This document shows, piece after piece, positions 25,197-33,942 of a stretch of 64,000 nucleotides of DNA (position 1 is its first letter; each line of letters starts with the position of its first letter). Origin of the DNA: Nocardia sp. MH4 (lineage in GTDB: Bacteria; Actinomycetota; Actinomycetes; Mycobacteriales; Mycobacteriaceae); the NCBI RefSeq assembly GCF_019266065.1, contig NZ_LPNR01000112.1, forward strand, positions 1 through 64,000. Direction: 5' to 3'. A model generated the notes under the pieces. It saw only the letters and a list, made by a program, of their open reading frames with translations. It did no database searches and was not told where the DNA came from. The position numbers and the translations under genes are program-made.

Positions 25197-26536
25197 CAGG
25201 CGCTGACCCGCGAATCTCGCTGGGCGAACTGGCTTTCCACCGGTTCGAGGCCGTAGTGGCCGCGCAGCGTGGTGGATTCGTAGTCGGCTCGGAACAGACC
25301 GCGCTCCTGCAGGATCGGCACCACCCGGTCGACGAAGTCGGCAAGGCCGCCGGGCAGATACGGCGGCATGATGTTGAAGCCGTCGGCGGCGCCCGCCTCG
25401 AACCAGGTCTGCAGTTCGTCGGCGACCTGGTCGGGAGTGCCGGCGAAGGTGCGGTGCCCGCGGCCACCGCCCAGCTTGCCGATGAGCTGACGCACGGTGA
25501 GGTCCTCGGTCTCGGCCAGTTCCTTGACCAGCGTGAACCGGCTCTTGCCGCCCTCGATCTCGCTCTCGGCGGGCAGCGGGGGCAGCGGCGCGTCCAGCGC
25601 GTGCGCGGTGAGGTCGACACCGAGCATGGACGAGAGCTGGCGCAGCGCGTAGTCGGGCGAGATGAGGTCGGTGAACTCCTGCTCGAGCGCCTTCGCCTCC
25701 GCGGCGGTGTCGGCGATGAAGGGCACCAGGCCGGGCAGCACCTTCAGCTCGTGTTCGGCGCGACCGTACTTCGCCAGTCTGCTCTTGAGGTCGCGGTAGA
25801 ACCGCACACCCTCCTCGACGGTGCGCTGCGCGGTGAACACCGCCTCGGCCCGGTGTGCTGCGAACTCCTTGCCCGACTCCGAGGATCCGGCCTGCACCAG
25901 CAGCGGCCTGCCCTGCGGCCCCCGTGGCGAATTGAGCGGGCCACGCACCCGGAACCGCTCACCGGCGTAGTCGAGGGTGTGCACCCGGGAGGGATCGGCG
26001 AACACGCCCGCCTCGGTGTCGAGCACGATCGCCTCGGACTCCCAGCTGTCCCACAGGGCCAGGGCCACGTCGACGAACTCCTCGGCCCGTTCGTAGCGGC
26101 GCGCGTGCTCGGGGATCGCGTCGAGGCCGAAGTTGTAGGCCTCGTCGACGCTGCCGGAGGTGACGATGTTCCAGCCCGCCCGGCCCGCGCTGATGTGATC
26201 GAGCGAGGCGAACTTGCGGGCGAGGTTGAACGGCTCGTTGTAGCTGGTGGAGGCGGTGGCGATCAGGCCGATCCGCTCGGTGGCGGTCGCGATCGCCGAC
26301 AGCAGCGTCACCGGTTCGAACACCGCGAGGGTGTTGCGTTCGATGCGCGGGCCCACCGCCAGGGTATCGGCGAAGAACACCGAGTCGAGCTTGCCGCGCT
26401 CGGCGATGCGGGCCAGCTCCTGGAAGTGCCGCACGTCGAGCACCCGGTGCGCGTCGGTACGCGGGTGGCGCCAGGCCGCCTCGTGATGGCCGACGCCCAT
26501 CAGGAAGGCGTTGAGGTGGAAGGTCTTGCGGGACAT
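25196..26536 (-). CDS. LLM-class FMN-dependent monooxygenase (NtaA/SnaA/DszA type)
   Basis: A 446-aa flavin-dependent monooxygenase of the luciferase-like superfamily. The long insert and motifs AGRAGWNIVTSGSVDEAYNF and LLVQAGSSESGKEFAA mark the NtaA/SnaA/DszA/SoxA subgroup, which oxidises C-N or C-S compounds using FMNH2. The N-terminal block LNAFLMGVGHHEAAWRHP is also typical. In a sulfonate operon it most likely desulfurises an organosulfur compound. No SsuE-type flavin reductase is encoded in the operon, so FMNH2 must come from elsewhere or from the flavoprotein/ferredoxin pair. It starts 14 bp after the permease stop. Confidence 0.87.
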   Translation of the reverse strand: MSRKTFHLNAFLMGVGHHEAAWRHPRTDAHRVLDVRHFQELARIAERGKLDSVFFADTLAVGPRIERNTLAVFEPVTLLSAIATATERIGLIATASTSYNEPFNLARKFASLDHISAGRAGWNIVTSGSVDEAYNFGLDAIPEHARRYERAEEFVDVALALWDSWESEAIVLDTEAGVFADPSRVHTLDYAGERFRVRGPLNSPRGPQGRPLLVQAGSSESGKEFAAHRAEAVFTAQRTVEEGVRFYRDLKSRLAKYGRAEHELKVLPGLVPFIADTAAEAKALEQEFTDLISPDYALRQLSSMLGVDLTAHALDAPLPPLPAESEIEGGKSRFTLVKELAETEDLTVRQLIGKLGGGRGHRTFAGTPDQVADELQTWFEAGAADGFNIMPPYLPGGLADFVDRVVPILQERGLFRADYESTTLRGHYGLEPVESQFAQRDSRVSA

Positions 26537-26550
26537 GGGGTAACTCCTGG

Positions 26551-27444
26551 TCAGGCGTCGGTGGGCGAGGTGCGCCAGCGGGAGAGGCGACGTTCCAGCG
26601 CGACGAGGGCGAAGTTGAAGCCGAGGCCGATCAGCGAGATGGCCACGATGCCGGCGTACATCTGTGGAATCTGGAAGTTCTGCTGGGCCGCGGTGATCAG
26701 ATAGCCGAGACCGGCTCTGGCGCCGACCATCTCGGCGGCGATGAGGACCAGGATCGAGCCCGCTGCCGCCATCCTGATACCGGTGAAGATCGACGGGATG
26801 GCCGCGGGCAGGATGACCTTCTGGAACAGCTGGATCGGCGAGAAGCCCAGCGACACCGCCGACTTCACCAGCAGCGGGTCGACCGTGCGCACACCGGTGA
26901 TGGTGTTGAGCAGGATCGGGAAGAACGTCGCGTAGCCGATCAGCGCGATCTTGGAGGTCTCACCGATACCGAGGATCAGCACGAACACCGGCAGCAGTGC
27001 CAGGGCGGCGGTGTTGCGGAACAGCTCGAGCACCGGATTGAGGAAGTCCGAGACGGGCTTGTACCAGGCGATCGCGATCCCGACCGGCACCGCGATCACC
27101 AGGGCGATCGAGAAGCCGGTGACGGACCGGGTGAGACTGGCCGAGATGTGTTCGCCCAGTTGACCGTTGGCGGCCAATTCGGCGAAGGCCTGCACCACCA
27201 CCGAGAACGGCGGCAGGAACACCTCGTCGACCAGGCCGAGCCGCGGCGCGAGTTCCCAGGCGCCGAGCAACAGCGCGAAGGCGAGCAGCGGCTTGGTGAG
27301 CCGGACCAGGGTGATCCCCGTCGCTCGCGCGGCGCGGGTCAGACCGGCGGGGATCGTGGGTCGTGGGACCGGAACGGCCAGGGAAGCGGCTGGTTGCGCG
27401 GCGACGTCGGTGGGGCGGGCGAGGACGGGGACGGCGCTAGACAT
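26551..27444 (-). CDS. ssuC: Sulfonate/nitrate-type ABC transporter permease
   Basis: A 297-aa inner-membrane permease with a hydrophilic Pro/Ala-rich tail of about 40 residues followed by six membrane helices. The EAA loop is SLGFSPIQLFQKVILPAAIP, which docks to the ATPase. It belongs to the SsuC/TauC family importing sulfonates, taurine or similar anions. Its start overlaps the end of the ATPase gene by eight bases, so expression is coupled. The symbol reflects family; taurine, alkanesulfonates or thiophene-type compounds could all be cargo. Confidence 0.85.
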   Translation of the reverse strand: MSSAVPVLARPTDVAAQPAASLAVPVPRPTIPAGLTRAARATGITLVRLTKPLLAFALLLGAWELAPRLGLVDEVFLPPFSVVVQAFAELAANGQLGEHISASLTRSVTGFSIALVIAVPVGIAIAWYKPVSDFLNPVLELFRNTAALALLPVFVLILGIGETSKIALIGYATFFPILLNTITGVRTVDPLLVKSAVSLGFSPIQLFQKVILPAAIPSIFTGIRMAAAGSILVLIAAEMVGARAGLGYLITAAQQNFQIPQMYAGIVAISLIGLGFNFALVALERRLSRWRTSPTDA

Positions 27445-28297
27445 GGGCGGGGCTCCTGTCGGTGGACGCGGCCGCCTCGGCGGTGCTGTCGTCGGTGGCG
27501 AGCTCGAGCCGCTGGGCCCGGCTCACCTCGCTCTGCAGTTCGGTCCAGATCCGGTGGCGGTAGTCGCGGAACTGTTCGCTGGAGCGGACGTCGATGTCGC
27601 CGGTGCGGTCGATGTCGATGTCGATCACGGCCTTGATCCGGCCGGGCCGCGAGGTGAGCACCGCGACACGCTGGCCCAGGTACACGGCCTCGTCGATGCC
27701 GTGGGTGATGAACAGGATGGTCTTGCCCGTCGTGCGCCAGATGCGCAGCAGTTCGTCCTGCAGCGATTCCCTGGTCTGCGCGTCGAGCGCGGCGAACGGC
27801 TCGTCCATGAGCAGCACCTCGGGGTCGAAGGCCAGACTGCGGGCGATCGCCACGCGCTGCTTCATGCCGCCGGAGAGTTCGTGCGGGTAGCGGTCACCGA
27901 AAGCGGCCAGTCCGACCAGCTCCAGGTAGTGATCGGCGATCGCCTTGCGTTCCTTGCGGGCCACGCCCTTGGCCTCGAGGCCGAACTGGATATTGGCGCG
28001 GGCGGTGCGCCACGGCAGCAGCGCGTACTGCTGGAACACCACGCCGCGGTCGAGGCCGGGGCCGGTGATCGGGGCGCCGTCGAGCAGGATCTGTCCCGCG
28101 CTGGGGGTGCTCAGGCCGCCGAGCAGATCCAGCAGGGTGGACTTGCCGGAGCCGCTGGGGCCGACCAGGACCAGGAACTCACCCGCGCCGACCTCGATGC
28201 TGATGTCGTCGATCGCGGTGAACTTCTCGGCCGCGCCGCGCACGGCGAACTGCTTGCCGACGCCCCGCAGCGCGAGTTTTGCTGTGGTGGTGCTCAT
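27437..28297 (-). CDS. ssuB: Sulfonate/nitrate-type ABC transporter ATPase
   Basis: A 286-aa ATPase with Walker A GPSGSGKST, Q-loop VFQQYALLPW, signature LSGGMKQRVAIARSLA, Walker B VLLMDEPFAALD and H-loop FITHGIDEAV. The sequence is typical of SsuB/TauB/NrtD ATPases that serve a single permease homodimer. The C-terminal 40 residues (after RDYRHRIWTELQSEV) are an extension without a recognised domain. Its ATG overlaps the stop of the substrate-binding protein gene (28294-28297). Confidence 0.9.
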   Translation of the reverse strand: MSTTTAKLALRGVGKQFAVRGAAEKFTAIDDISIEVGAGEFLVLVGPSGSGKSTLLDLLGGLSTPSAGQILLDGAPITGPGLDRGVVFQQYALLPWRTARANIQFGLEAKGVARKERKAIADHYLELVGLAAFGDRYPHELSGGMKQRVAIARSLAFDPEVLLMDEPFAALDAQTRESLQDELLRIWRTTGKTILFITHGIDEAVYLGQRVAVLTSRPGRIKAVIDIDIDRTGDIDVRSSEQFRDYRHRIWTELQSEVSRAQRLELATDDSTAEAAASTDRSPAHV

Positions 28298-29376
28298 TTC
28301 GCGGCGACGACCTCTCCGGTCGGGCCACTGGTCGGCTGGTAGGTGCCGTTGGCGTAGGGGTTGTCCTGGTTGGTGTAGAGGTCCTTGGCGGCGATCTTGC
28401 CCTTGGGCAGTTCGCCGTTGCGCTCGAGCCAGTCGATCCAGATCTGGATCTCGCGCTCGGCGATCACTGCGCCCGCGACCGGGATGCCGGAGCTGCGCCA
28501 GTAGTCGAGCAGCTTCAGGTTCTCGTTGCGGCCCCGCTTGGAGATGATCTCGGCGAACGTGGCGACCACCTCGTCGCGCGGGGTGATCTGCAGCCAGCGG
28601 GTCGCCCGCGCCGTGCCCTGCACGAAGTCCTTGACCGCCTCGCCGTTCTGGGCGATGTAGTCCTTGCGGAAGACGTAGGTGCCGTAGTCGAATTCGCCGA
28701 AGATGTCCTTGTCGGTGAACAGCGGGTGCAGGCCGCCGCGTGCCACCGCCCTCTCCCGATACACACCGCCCAGCGCGGCGACGTCGATCTGGCCGCTGCG
28801 CAACGCCTCCTCGGTATTGATCGGCGGCACCACGATCAGCTGGACCTGCTTGATCTCGGCCTCGCTGAGGCCCTGCTGGTGCAACCATTCCCGGGTGACG
28901 AACTCGTGGTGGGCCCCGAGGGTGTTGACGCCGACCTTCTTGCCGATCAGGTCACGGGCGGTGGTGATGCCGGAATCGTCGCGAACGAAGTAGCCGGTGA
29001 AGGACTTGGCATCGGAGCCGTAGGAACTGAGCACCGCCTGTACCGGGGCGCCACCGGCGGCGAGCTTGACCACCGCGCCGTTGAACGCGCTGCCGAATTC
29101 GATCTGCTTGGTGGCGGCGGCCTGGATGTTGGCCGGTCCACTGGTGGTGTCGCCTTCCCACTGCAGACCGATCTTGCTGAAGTAGCCGAGGTGGTCGGCG
29201 AGTTCGAAGGCGGTGACCAGGCCGGTCTGGCCCTGATAGCGCAGGACGGTCTTGCCGTCGGCGGTCGTCGGCGCATCGGTGGCGCCGCACGCGGTGACCA
29301 CCGCGAGGGCGGCGGGAACGACGAGCGCGGCGGCGAGCGCACGCAGCGGACGTCGTCGGAAGAGGGTGGAGAACAT
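28294..29376 (-). CDS. ssuA: Sulfonate/nitrate-type ABC substrate-binding lipoprotein
   Basis: A 360-aa lipoprotein. The signal peptide has Arg residues 7-9 and 12 and a lipobox ending at Cys30 (VTAC). The mature protein has the NMT1/SsuA-like fold: LRYQGQTGLVTAFELADHLG, GGAPVQAVLSSYGSDAKSF, GKKVGVNTLGAHHEFVT and INTEEALRSGQIDVAALGG. It would capture an organosulfonate outside the membrane and hand it to SsuBC. I chose ATG 29376 because the signal peptide begins there; the open frame runs further upstream through the leader region and is not plausible as protein. Confidence 0.87.
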   Translation of the reverse strand: MFSTLFRRRPLRALAAALVVPAALAVVTACGATDAPTTADGKTVLRYQGQTGLVTAFELADHLGYFSKIGLQWEGDTTSGPANIQAAATKQIEFGSAFNGAVVKLAAGGAPVQAVLSSYGSDAKSFTGYFVRDDSGITTARDLIGKKVGVNTLGAHHEFVTREWLHQQGLSEAEIKQVQLIVVPPINTEEALRSGQIDVAALGGVYRERAVARGGLHPLFTDKDIFGEFDYGTYVFRKDYIAQNGEAVKDFVQGTARATRWLQITPRDEVVATFAEIISKRGRNENLKLLDYWRSSGIPVAGAVIAEREIQIWIDWLERNGELPKGKIAAKDLYTNQDNPYANGTYQPTSGPTGEVVAAK

Positions 29377-29507
29377 GTTTCGGGGTTCTTTCGACGGCAC
29401 GCGTGACCGTGCGGCGGCCACACGGGCGCACGCCGCGACGCTCCGCGCGAACGGATTACCGGGGGTGAGAAAAGAGGAATCGGCGGACCTGGGATGCCGC
29501 CGCGGCG

Positions 29508-29585
29508 TCAGCGGCGACAGAATCCGGGCGACAGGCGCATCAGGTCCACCGTACGGCGGCGGACGAGCGCGGGGGATTCGATCAT
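29508..29585 (-). CDS. Leader peptide at the head of the sulfonate operon
   Basis: A 25-codon ORF with a good AGGAAAG ribosome site, 131 bp before ssuA. It contains RRRTVDLMRLSPGFC and ends CRR. The motif of basic residues, (H)VDL-x-R and a Cys near the end is that of the short proteins annotated as putative leader peptides ahead of sulfur transport and cysteine genes in streptomycetes and relatives. The spacer to ssuA contains GC-rich inverted repeats (about 29400-29440) suitable for an attenuator. Ribosome stalling at the Cys23 codon when cysteine is scarce would be the expected mechanism; this is inferred. Confidence 0.75.
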   Translation of the reverse strand: MIESPALVRRRTVDLMRLSPGFCRR

Positions 29586-29688
29586 GACGGGACTTTCCTG
29601 ATGAAGTGCGGCGAAGGCTGCGCCGCAACGGATTCCATAGTGCGCCCGCTGGGATCCGGGCGGCAATGCTGTTTTCGCATCGTGGAAA

Positions 29689-30429
29689 TCACGGTGCGCC
29701 GAATCCCGTACCAGCGGCGCCCGCGTGGAAATACGGTCCGATGCGCACGGCGATCTGGTGCATGGCGGGCACGACGGCCCGCACGAGATCACGGTCGAGG
29801 CGCACCGAACGCGCCTGCACGCCCAGTGCGCCCCAGACCTGCTTGTCCGGCCCGAGCACCGGGACGGCGATCGCGCGGATCGGTTCCTCGCTGTCGATCT
29901 CCTCGACCGCGAACCCGCGCCTGCGTACGGCGTCGAACAGTTCGCCGGTGCCGGCGTCGGCTCTGGCCGGAGTGTGCGCGAGCAGGGCGTGGCCGACCGC
30001 GCTGGTGTGCAGCGGCCTGCGCTCCTGCGGAATCTGGTTGTGGCAGAAGTACACCGGCGGCCGGGCCTGGAAGACGGTGAGCGCTTCCTCGGCGTCGGGC
30101 ACGCTCAAACTGACGGTGATCTTGATGCCGGCCGCGAGAGCGTACAGATGCGGTGCGGCGGCGTCGAGGCCCAGCCGCGAGAGCGCGGGTCTGGCCAGGC
30201 AGGCCAGCCCGTGCCCGATCCGGTAGCGATCGGTGGTCGGATCCTGCTCGAGCAGCCGGCCGCGCACCAACGCCTGGGCGAGCCGGAAGGTGGTGCTGAC
30301 CGGCAGTCCCGCCCGCTGCGCGAGTTCACTGAGCGAGAGTTCGGGATCGCTGCCCTGGAAGCAGTTCAACACGTGCACCGCGCGGTCGACTGCTTGCGCG
30401 CCGGAACGCGGCGGTTCGGTGGCGGTCAT
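29689..30429 (-). CDS. IclR-family transcriptional regulator
   Basis: A 246-aa regulator with an N-terminal winged HTH (about 12-75: AVDRAVHVLNCFQGSDPELS, SLSELAQRAGLPVSTTFRLA) and the C-terminal IclR effector domain (TSAVGHALLAHTP, GFAVEEIDSEEPIRAIAVPV). Family members sense small carboxylic or aromatic metabolites. It lies 103 bp upstream of the sulfonate leader peptide in the same direction, so it may control that operon, or the glycolipid cassette B ahead of it. The ATG 30429 is preceded by GAGAGGGAG. Confidence 0.83.
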   Translation of the reverse strand: MTATEPPRSGAQAVDRAVHVLNCFQGSDPELSLSELAQRAGLPVSTTFRLAQALVRGRLLEQDPTTDRYRIGHGLACLARPALSRLGLDAAAPHLYALAAGIKITVSLSVPDAEEALTVFQARPPVYFCHNQIPQERRPLHTSAVGHALLAHTPARADAGTGELFDAVRRRGFAVEEIDSEEPIRAIAVPVLGPDKQVWGALGVQARSVRLDRDLVRAVVPAMHQIAVRIGPYFHAGAAGTGFGAP

Positions 30430-30533
30430 GGCGGCTCCCTCTCGACGAAGTGCCGTGAACTATCGCCACTGCCGTGATCAGGCGCAATCCTTCCGCGCAC
30501 CGATAGCGGAATTCGATGGGTGCGGCGCGGGCG

Positions 30534-30686
30534 CTACTCGTCCTCGGCCCGGGGCCGACCGGCCGGTGGGGAGAGCCGGATGACACCGGCGTCCAGGTCG
30601 ACGGCCAGCCGGGGATCGTGATCCTGCCCGTCGCTGTCGCCGCTGCCCTCGTTCTGCAGCTTCTTGCCCGGAAACAGCTCGCCCAT
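30534..30686 (-). CDS. Small acidic 50-aa protein downstream of cassette B
   Basis: A 50-residue frame beginning MGELFPGKKLQNEGSGDSD, with strong actinobacterial codon bias and a central acidic stretch, ending in a DPRLAVDLDAGVIRLSPP segment and a basic-acidic tail. The VDLD-x-G pattern recalls the end of DUF6191-like short actinobacterial proteins, but the match is weak. ATG 30686 is preferred to an upstream ATG 30728, which would add 14 residues overlapping the gap after cassette B. It starts 43 bp after the acyltransferase stop and may be a sixth gene of that operon. Function unknown. Confidence 0.5.
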   Translation of the reverse strand: MGELFPGKKLQNEGSGDSDGQDHDPRLAVDLDAGVIRLSPPAGRPRAEDE

Positions 30687-30729
30687 GATGCCCACGGCTC
30701 CACGATAGCCGCGGGCAGCGGCGCTCACC

Positions 30730-32118
30730 TCACCAGAAGCGCGGAGTCAGGCCCCAGTCGGCGAACTCGGCGGCGAGCAGATCCTGCAGGGCCGCGCGGG
30801 TCGGGAAGCGGTCGGGATCGCCCCCGGTGACCACCAGAGTGACGGTGTCGTCGTCGCAGGAGAAGGCCAGGTTGACGCCGACTTCCACCTGTCGGAACAG
30901 CTCCACGGGGCCGGGGTTGACCACCGGTCGCATGATGACGTCGCGGGCCCGGTGCGGGCCGAGGACGGCGATGTTCTGGGCGGTGCGCCCCATGTTCGTG
31001 CACAGGCATTCCGGCGCCTTGGCGGTGCGCGCGAACTTGTGCAGCACCACCTTCGGCAGCAGCATCTGGACCGGCTGCAGGTGCTGGATCGGCGGGATGG
31101 TCTCGGGATTGCGGTAGGCCAGACCCGCGGCCTTGAGCGCGGCGCGGACCGCGGGCAGGTCGGCGCGCTCACCCGCCCGGTAGGTGACGCTGATCGGCAG
31201 CCCGGTGGTGGCGTTGGCCCGCGGATCGTCGGCCACCCGCATCGAGTGCGGGATGTCCACGCGGACCTCGGCACCGTCGGCGATGCGGCCACTGCGCCCG
31301 AGCAGACCGACGGCGACGCCGATCAGCAGGCCGTTGGTGGTGCCGCCGTTGGCCGCGGCGACCGCGTCCCAGTCGGCGAGGTCGACCTGGACGATCGTCT
31401 CGGCGGCCTGCCAGGTCTCCGAGTGCGGGAGGCGGGGTTCGGCCGGGCGCGGATTGCGGGCGGGCTCGCTGACACCGCGAGCGCGCCGCGCCGCGCGGAC
31501 ACCGCGCGCGACCGCGCGCAACTGCCCCGTGGCGTCGGCGAGGTCGGCGGCGAAGCGGCCACGGCCGGCGACCGGGCCCACCAGACTGCCCGCGCTGGCG
31601 GCGCGGTCGGGATCCTCGCCCCGGTTGAGCCGGTCGAGCGAATCGACGATCGCGTGCATCATCCCGCCGCCGTCGCAGGCGACATGGGAGGCGACCAGGG
31701 TGACAACGGTGCCGCCGGACTCCGTGTGCGCGCCCGCCAGCTGCCACACCAGGCCGCGTTCGGGGTCGAACTCGACCGCGGCCTGCTCGAGGAACCACTC
31801 CAGCACCCGGTCGTCGGGCAGCGGTGTCGGCGTCCAGATCAGCGGCATCGACTCCGTGGCGGGCTCCCAGTGCGCCCGCGCGATCGGGAACCGGGTGGTG
31901 CGGACCTTACGGGCGATGAACCCCGTGGCCAGGTGCGCGTGCCAGCGCCGCAGCAGCTCGGGGTCGAGCTGCTCGTCGAAGCGGTAGGCCAGCTGGTTGA
32001 CCAGTGCGTTGGGGTAGAGGCTGTGCAGTTTGAAGAACAGGTCGTCGTCGGCGGTGATCCGGTTGAGGCCGGCCGGTCCGGTGGCGACGGTCGCGACGGC
32101 GGGGGAGGTGACGGTCAT
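30730..32118 (-). CDS. Cassette B: WS/DGAT-like (condensation-fold) acyltransferase
   Basis: A 462-aa paralogue of the protein at 7475-8842. The start LNRITADDDLFFKLHSLYPN and the catalytic motif H145-V-A-C-D149-G are conserved, as are DIPHSMRVADDPRANATTG and ECLCTNMGR. It should acylate a hydroxyl of the product made by cassette B. It begins 10 bp after the permease stop. Differences from the A copy lie mostly in the first 130 residues and the region 190-230, the part likely to face the acyl donor, so donor or acceptor preference may differ. Confidence 0.72.
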   Translation of the reverse strand: MTVTSPAVATVATGPAGLNRITADDDLFFKLHSLYPNALVNQLAYRFDEQLDPELLRRWHAHLATGFIARKVRTTRFPIARAHWEPATESMPLIWTPTPLPDDRVLEWFLEQAAVEFDPERGLVWQLAGAHTESGGTVVTLVASHVACDGGGMMHAIVDSLDRLNRGEDPDRAASAGSLVGPVAGRGRFAADLADATGQLRAVARGVRAARRARGVSEPARNPRPAEPRLPHSETWQAAETIVQVDLADWDAVAAANGGTTNGLLIGVAVGLLGRSGRIADGAEVRVDIPHSMRVADDPRANATTGLPISVTYRAGERADLPAVRAALKAAGLAYRNPETIPPIQHLQPVQMLLPKVVLHKFARTAKAPECLCTNMGRTAQNIAVLGPHRARDVIMRPVVNPGPVELFRQVEVGVNLAFSCDDDTVTLVVTGGDPDRFPTRAALQDLLAAEFADWGLTPRFW

Positions 32119-32128
32119 CGGGAACTCC

Positions 32129-32950
32129 TCATCGGGAACGGAGGGTGCGCACGGTCAGCGGCGCGAAGACGGCGACGACGACCACCGAGGCCACCAGCGA
32201 CCAGCACGCGTCGGCACCGACGGTGCCCGCGGCGGCCAGCTCGCGCACCGCGGAGACCAGGTAGGACACCGGATTCACGTCCGAGACGTGCTGCATCCAG
32301 GTGGGCATGGACTCCTCGGGAACCAGGGCGTTGGAGGCGAAGCCGAGGAAGGTCAGCACCAGCATGCACATGCCCTGGACGGCGGCGGGCCGGGCGACGG
32401 TCGCGCCGATGAAGGCGAACAGCCAGCTGATCGCGGTGGTCGCGACGACGACCAGTACGGCGCCGGCGAGGAACCCGGCGGTGTGCTCGGGCCGGTAGCC
32501 CATGCAGAACCCGACGATCACCACCGTCGTCGCGGCGATGAGGTACCGCACCGTGCCCGCCAGCAACGCTCCGGCAACCGGGGCGGAACGGGCGATCGGC
32601 ATGGCGACGAAGCGGTCGAAGACTCCCGAATGGATGTCCTCGGACAGCTGCACGCCGGTGGCGACCGAGGAGGTGAGCACGATCTGCACCAGCACGCCCG
32701 GGATCATGATCGGGAGGTAGGCGTCCATGCTGCCCGCGATCGCGGTGCCGAAGATGCTGCCGAACAGCACCGGGCCCACGATGGGCAGCAGGATGGCGTC
32801 GTAGAGCAGTTGCGGGCTGTGCCGGAAGGTGAGCAGGCCACGCCAGGCCATCATCAGCGCATGGTGCAGCGCGGCGAGCGCGCCGACCCGGGTGATCCGC
32901 GGCGCGCGCACGACCTGCGGCGGCGTCGTGGTGGTCGTGGTGAGAGTCAT
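32129..32950 (-). CDS. Cassette B: ABC-2 permease, DrrB-like
   Basis: A 273-aa paralogue of the cassette A permease, with the same six-helix plan and the block QLSEDIHSGVFDRFVAMPIA. One small difference is IRSGV to IHSGV in the cytosolic coupling segment. I place the start at ATG 32950 (MTLTT), matching MTVTT in cassette A, with AAAGG upstream. An ATG at 32983 would overlap the ATPase stop and has no ribosome site. Together with the DrrA-like ATPase it forms the exporter of cassette B. Confidence 0.85.
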   Translation of the reverse strand: MTLTTTTTTPPQVVRAPRITRVGALAALHHALMMAWRGLLTFRHSPQLLYDAILLPIVGPVLFGSIFGTAIAGSMDAYLPIMIPGVLVQIVLTSSVATGVQLSEDIHSGVFDRFVAMPIARSAPVAGALLAGTVRYLIAATTVVIVGFCMGYRPEHTAGFLAGAVLVVVATTAISWLFAFIGATVARPAAVQGMCMLVLTFLGFASNALVPEESMPTWMQHVSDVNPVSYLVSAVRELAAAGTVGADACWSLVASVVVVAVFAPLTVRTLRSR

Positions 32951-32979
32951 GGCGTTGCTCGACCTTTCACGAAGGGCGG

Positions 32980-33942
32980 TCATGCCGCGTCGACGGTGTC
33001 GGCGGTGCGGGCGTGCCCGGTCAGTGCCAGGAACACCTCGTTGAGATCGGGCCGGTCGACCGCGAACCCGCGCAGCGTGAGCCCCGCGGCGCGGCAGGCG
33101 GCGACGATGTCGGCGCCGAGCGCGACATCGGGCAGGGTCACCGTGAGCGTGCCGGTCGAGGAGCCCTCGGGGACCTCACCGGTGAGTTCCTGGATCAGCG
33201 CCTCGGCGCGGCGCAGGTCCGCGGTGTCGGGAATGTCGAGGCGCAGCACCTGTTCGCCGATGGAGGACTTGAGCTCGGCGGCAGTGCCCTCGGCGACGAG
33301 CGTGCCCCGGTCGATCACCGCGATCCGGTCGGCCAGCGCGTCGGCCTCCTCGAGGTACTGCGTGGTCAGCAGCACGGTCGCACCGCGGTCGACCAGACCG
33401 CGCACGATGCCCCACATCCGGTCGCGGGTGTGCGGGTCCAGGCCCGTGGTCGGCTCGTCGAGGAAGATCAGCGGGGGCACGGTGATCAGCGTCGCGGCCA
33501 GGTCCAGGCGGCGGCGCATGCCGCCGGAGAAGGCCGAGACGCTGCGGCGCGCGACAGCCGAGAGCTCGAACTCCGCGAGCAGTTCGTCGCTGCGCGCGGC
33601 GGCCGCGCGCCGGGAGAGCCCGAGCAGGCGGCCGAACAGGCGCAGATTCTCACCCGCGGTGAGGGTTTCGTCGACGGAGGCGTATTGGCCGGTGAGCCCG
33701 ATCATCGAGCGAACGGCGGTGGCCTCGCGGACCACGTCGAAACCGAACACCTCGGCGCTACCGCGATCGGGGCGCAGCAGCGTCGCCAGCATGCGGACCG
33801 TCGTGGTCTTGCCCGCGCCGTTGGGGCCAAGCATCGCGAAGACCGAGCCCGCCGGGATGCTGAGATCGATGCCGCCGACGGCGGTGAAGTCGCCGTAGGA
33901 CTTGCCGAGTCCGCTGGTGCGGACCGCGATGTCGGTGGTCAC
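32980..33942 (-). CDS. Cassette B: ABC exporter ATPase, DrrA-like
   Basis: A 320-aa ATPase with GPNGAGKT, FSGGMRRRLDLAATLI, LIFLDEPTTGLDP and the DrrA-type tail FAVDRPDLNEVFLALTG. The start is GTG 33942, which overlaps the glycosyltransferase stop (33939-33942) and follows GGGAGG. It is closely similar to the cassette A ATPase, and within 33620-33711 the DNA is identical to 10336-10427. The segment AVARRSVSAFSGGM just before the signature differs from AVTDRPVGQFSGGM in A, a region that could influence ATPase-permease contact. Confidence 0.9.
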   Translation of the reverse strand: MTTDIAVRTSGLGKSYGDFTAVGGIDLSIPAGSVFAMLGPNGAGKTTTVRMLATLLRPDRGSAEVFGFDVVREATAVRSMIGLTGQYASVDETLTAGENLRLFGRLLGLSRRAAAARSDELLAEFELSAVARRSVSAFSGGMRRRLDLAATLITVPPLIFLDEPTTGLDPHTRDRMWGIVRGLVDRGATVLLTTQYLEEADALADRIAVIDRGTLVAEGTAAELKSSIGEQVLRLDIPDTADLRRAEALIQELTGEVPEGSSTGTLTVTLPDVALGADIVAACRAAGLTLRGFAVDRPDLNEVFLALTGHARTADTVDAA

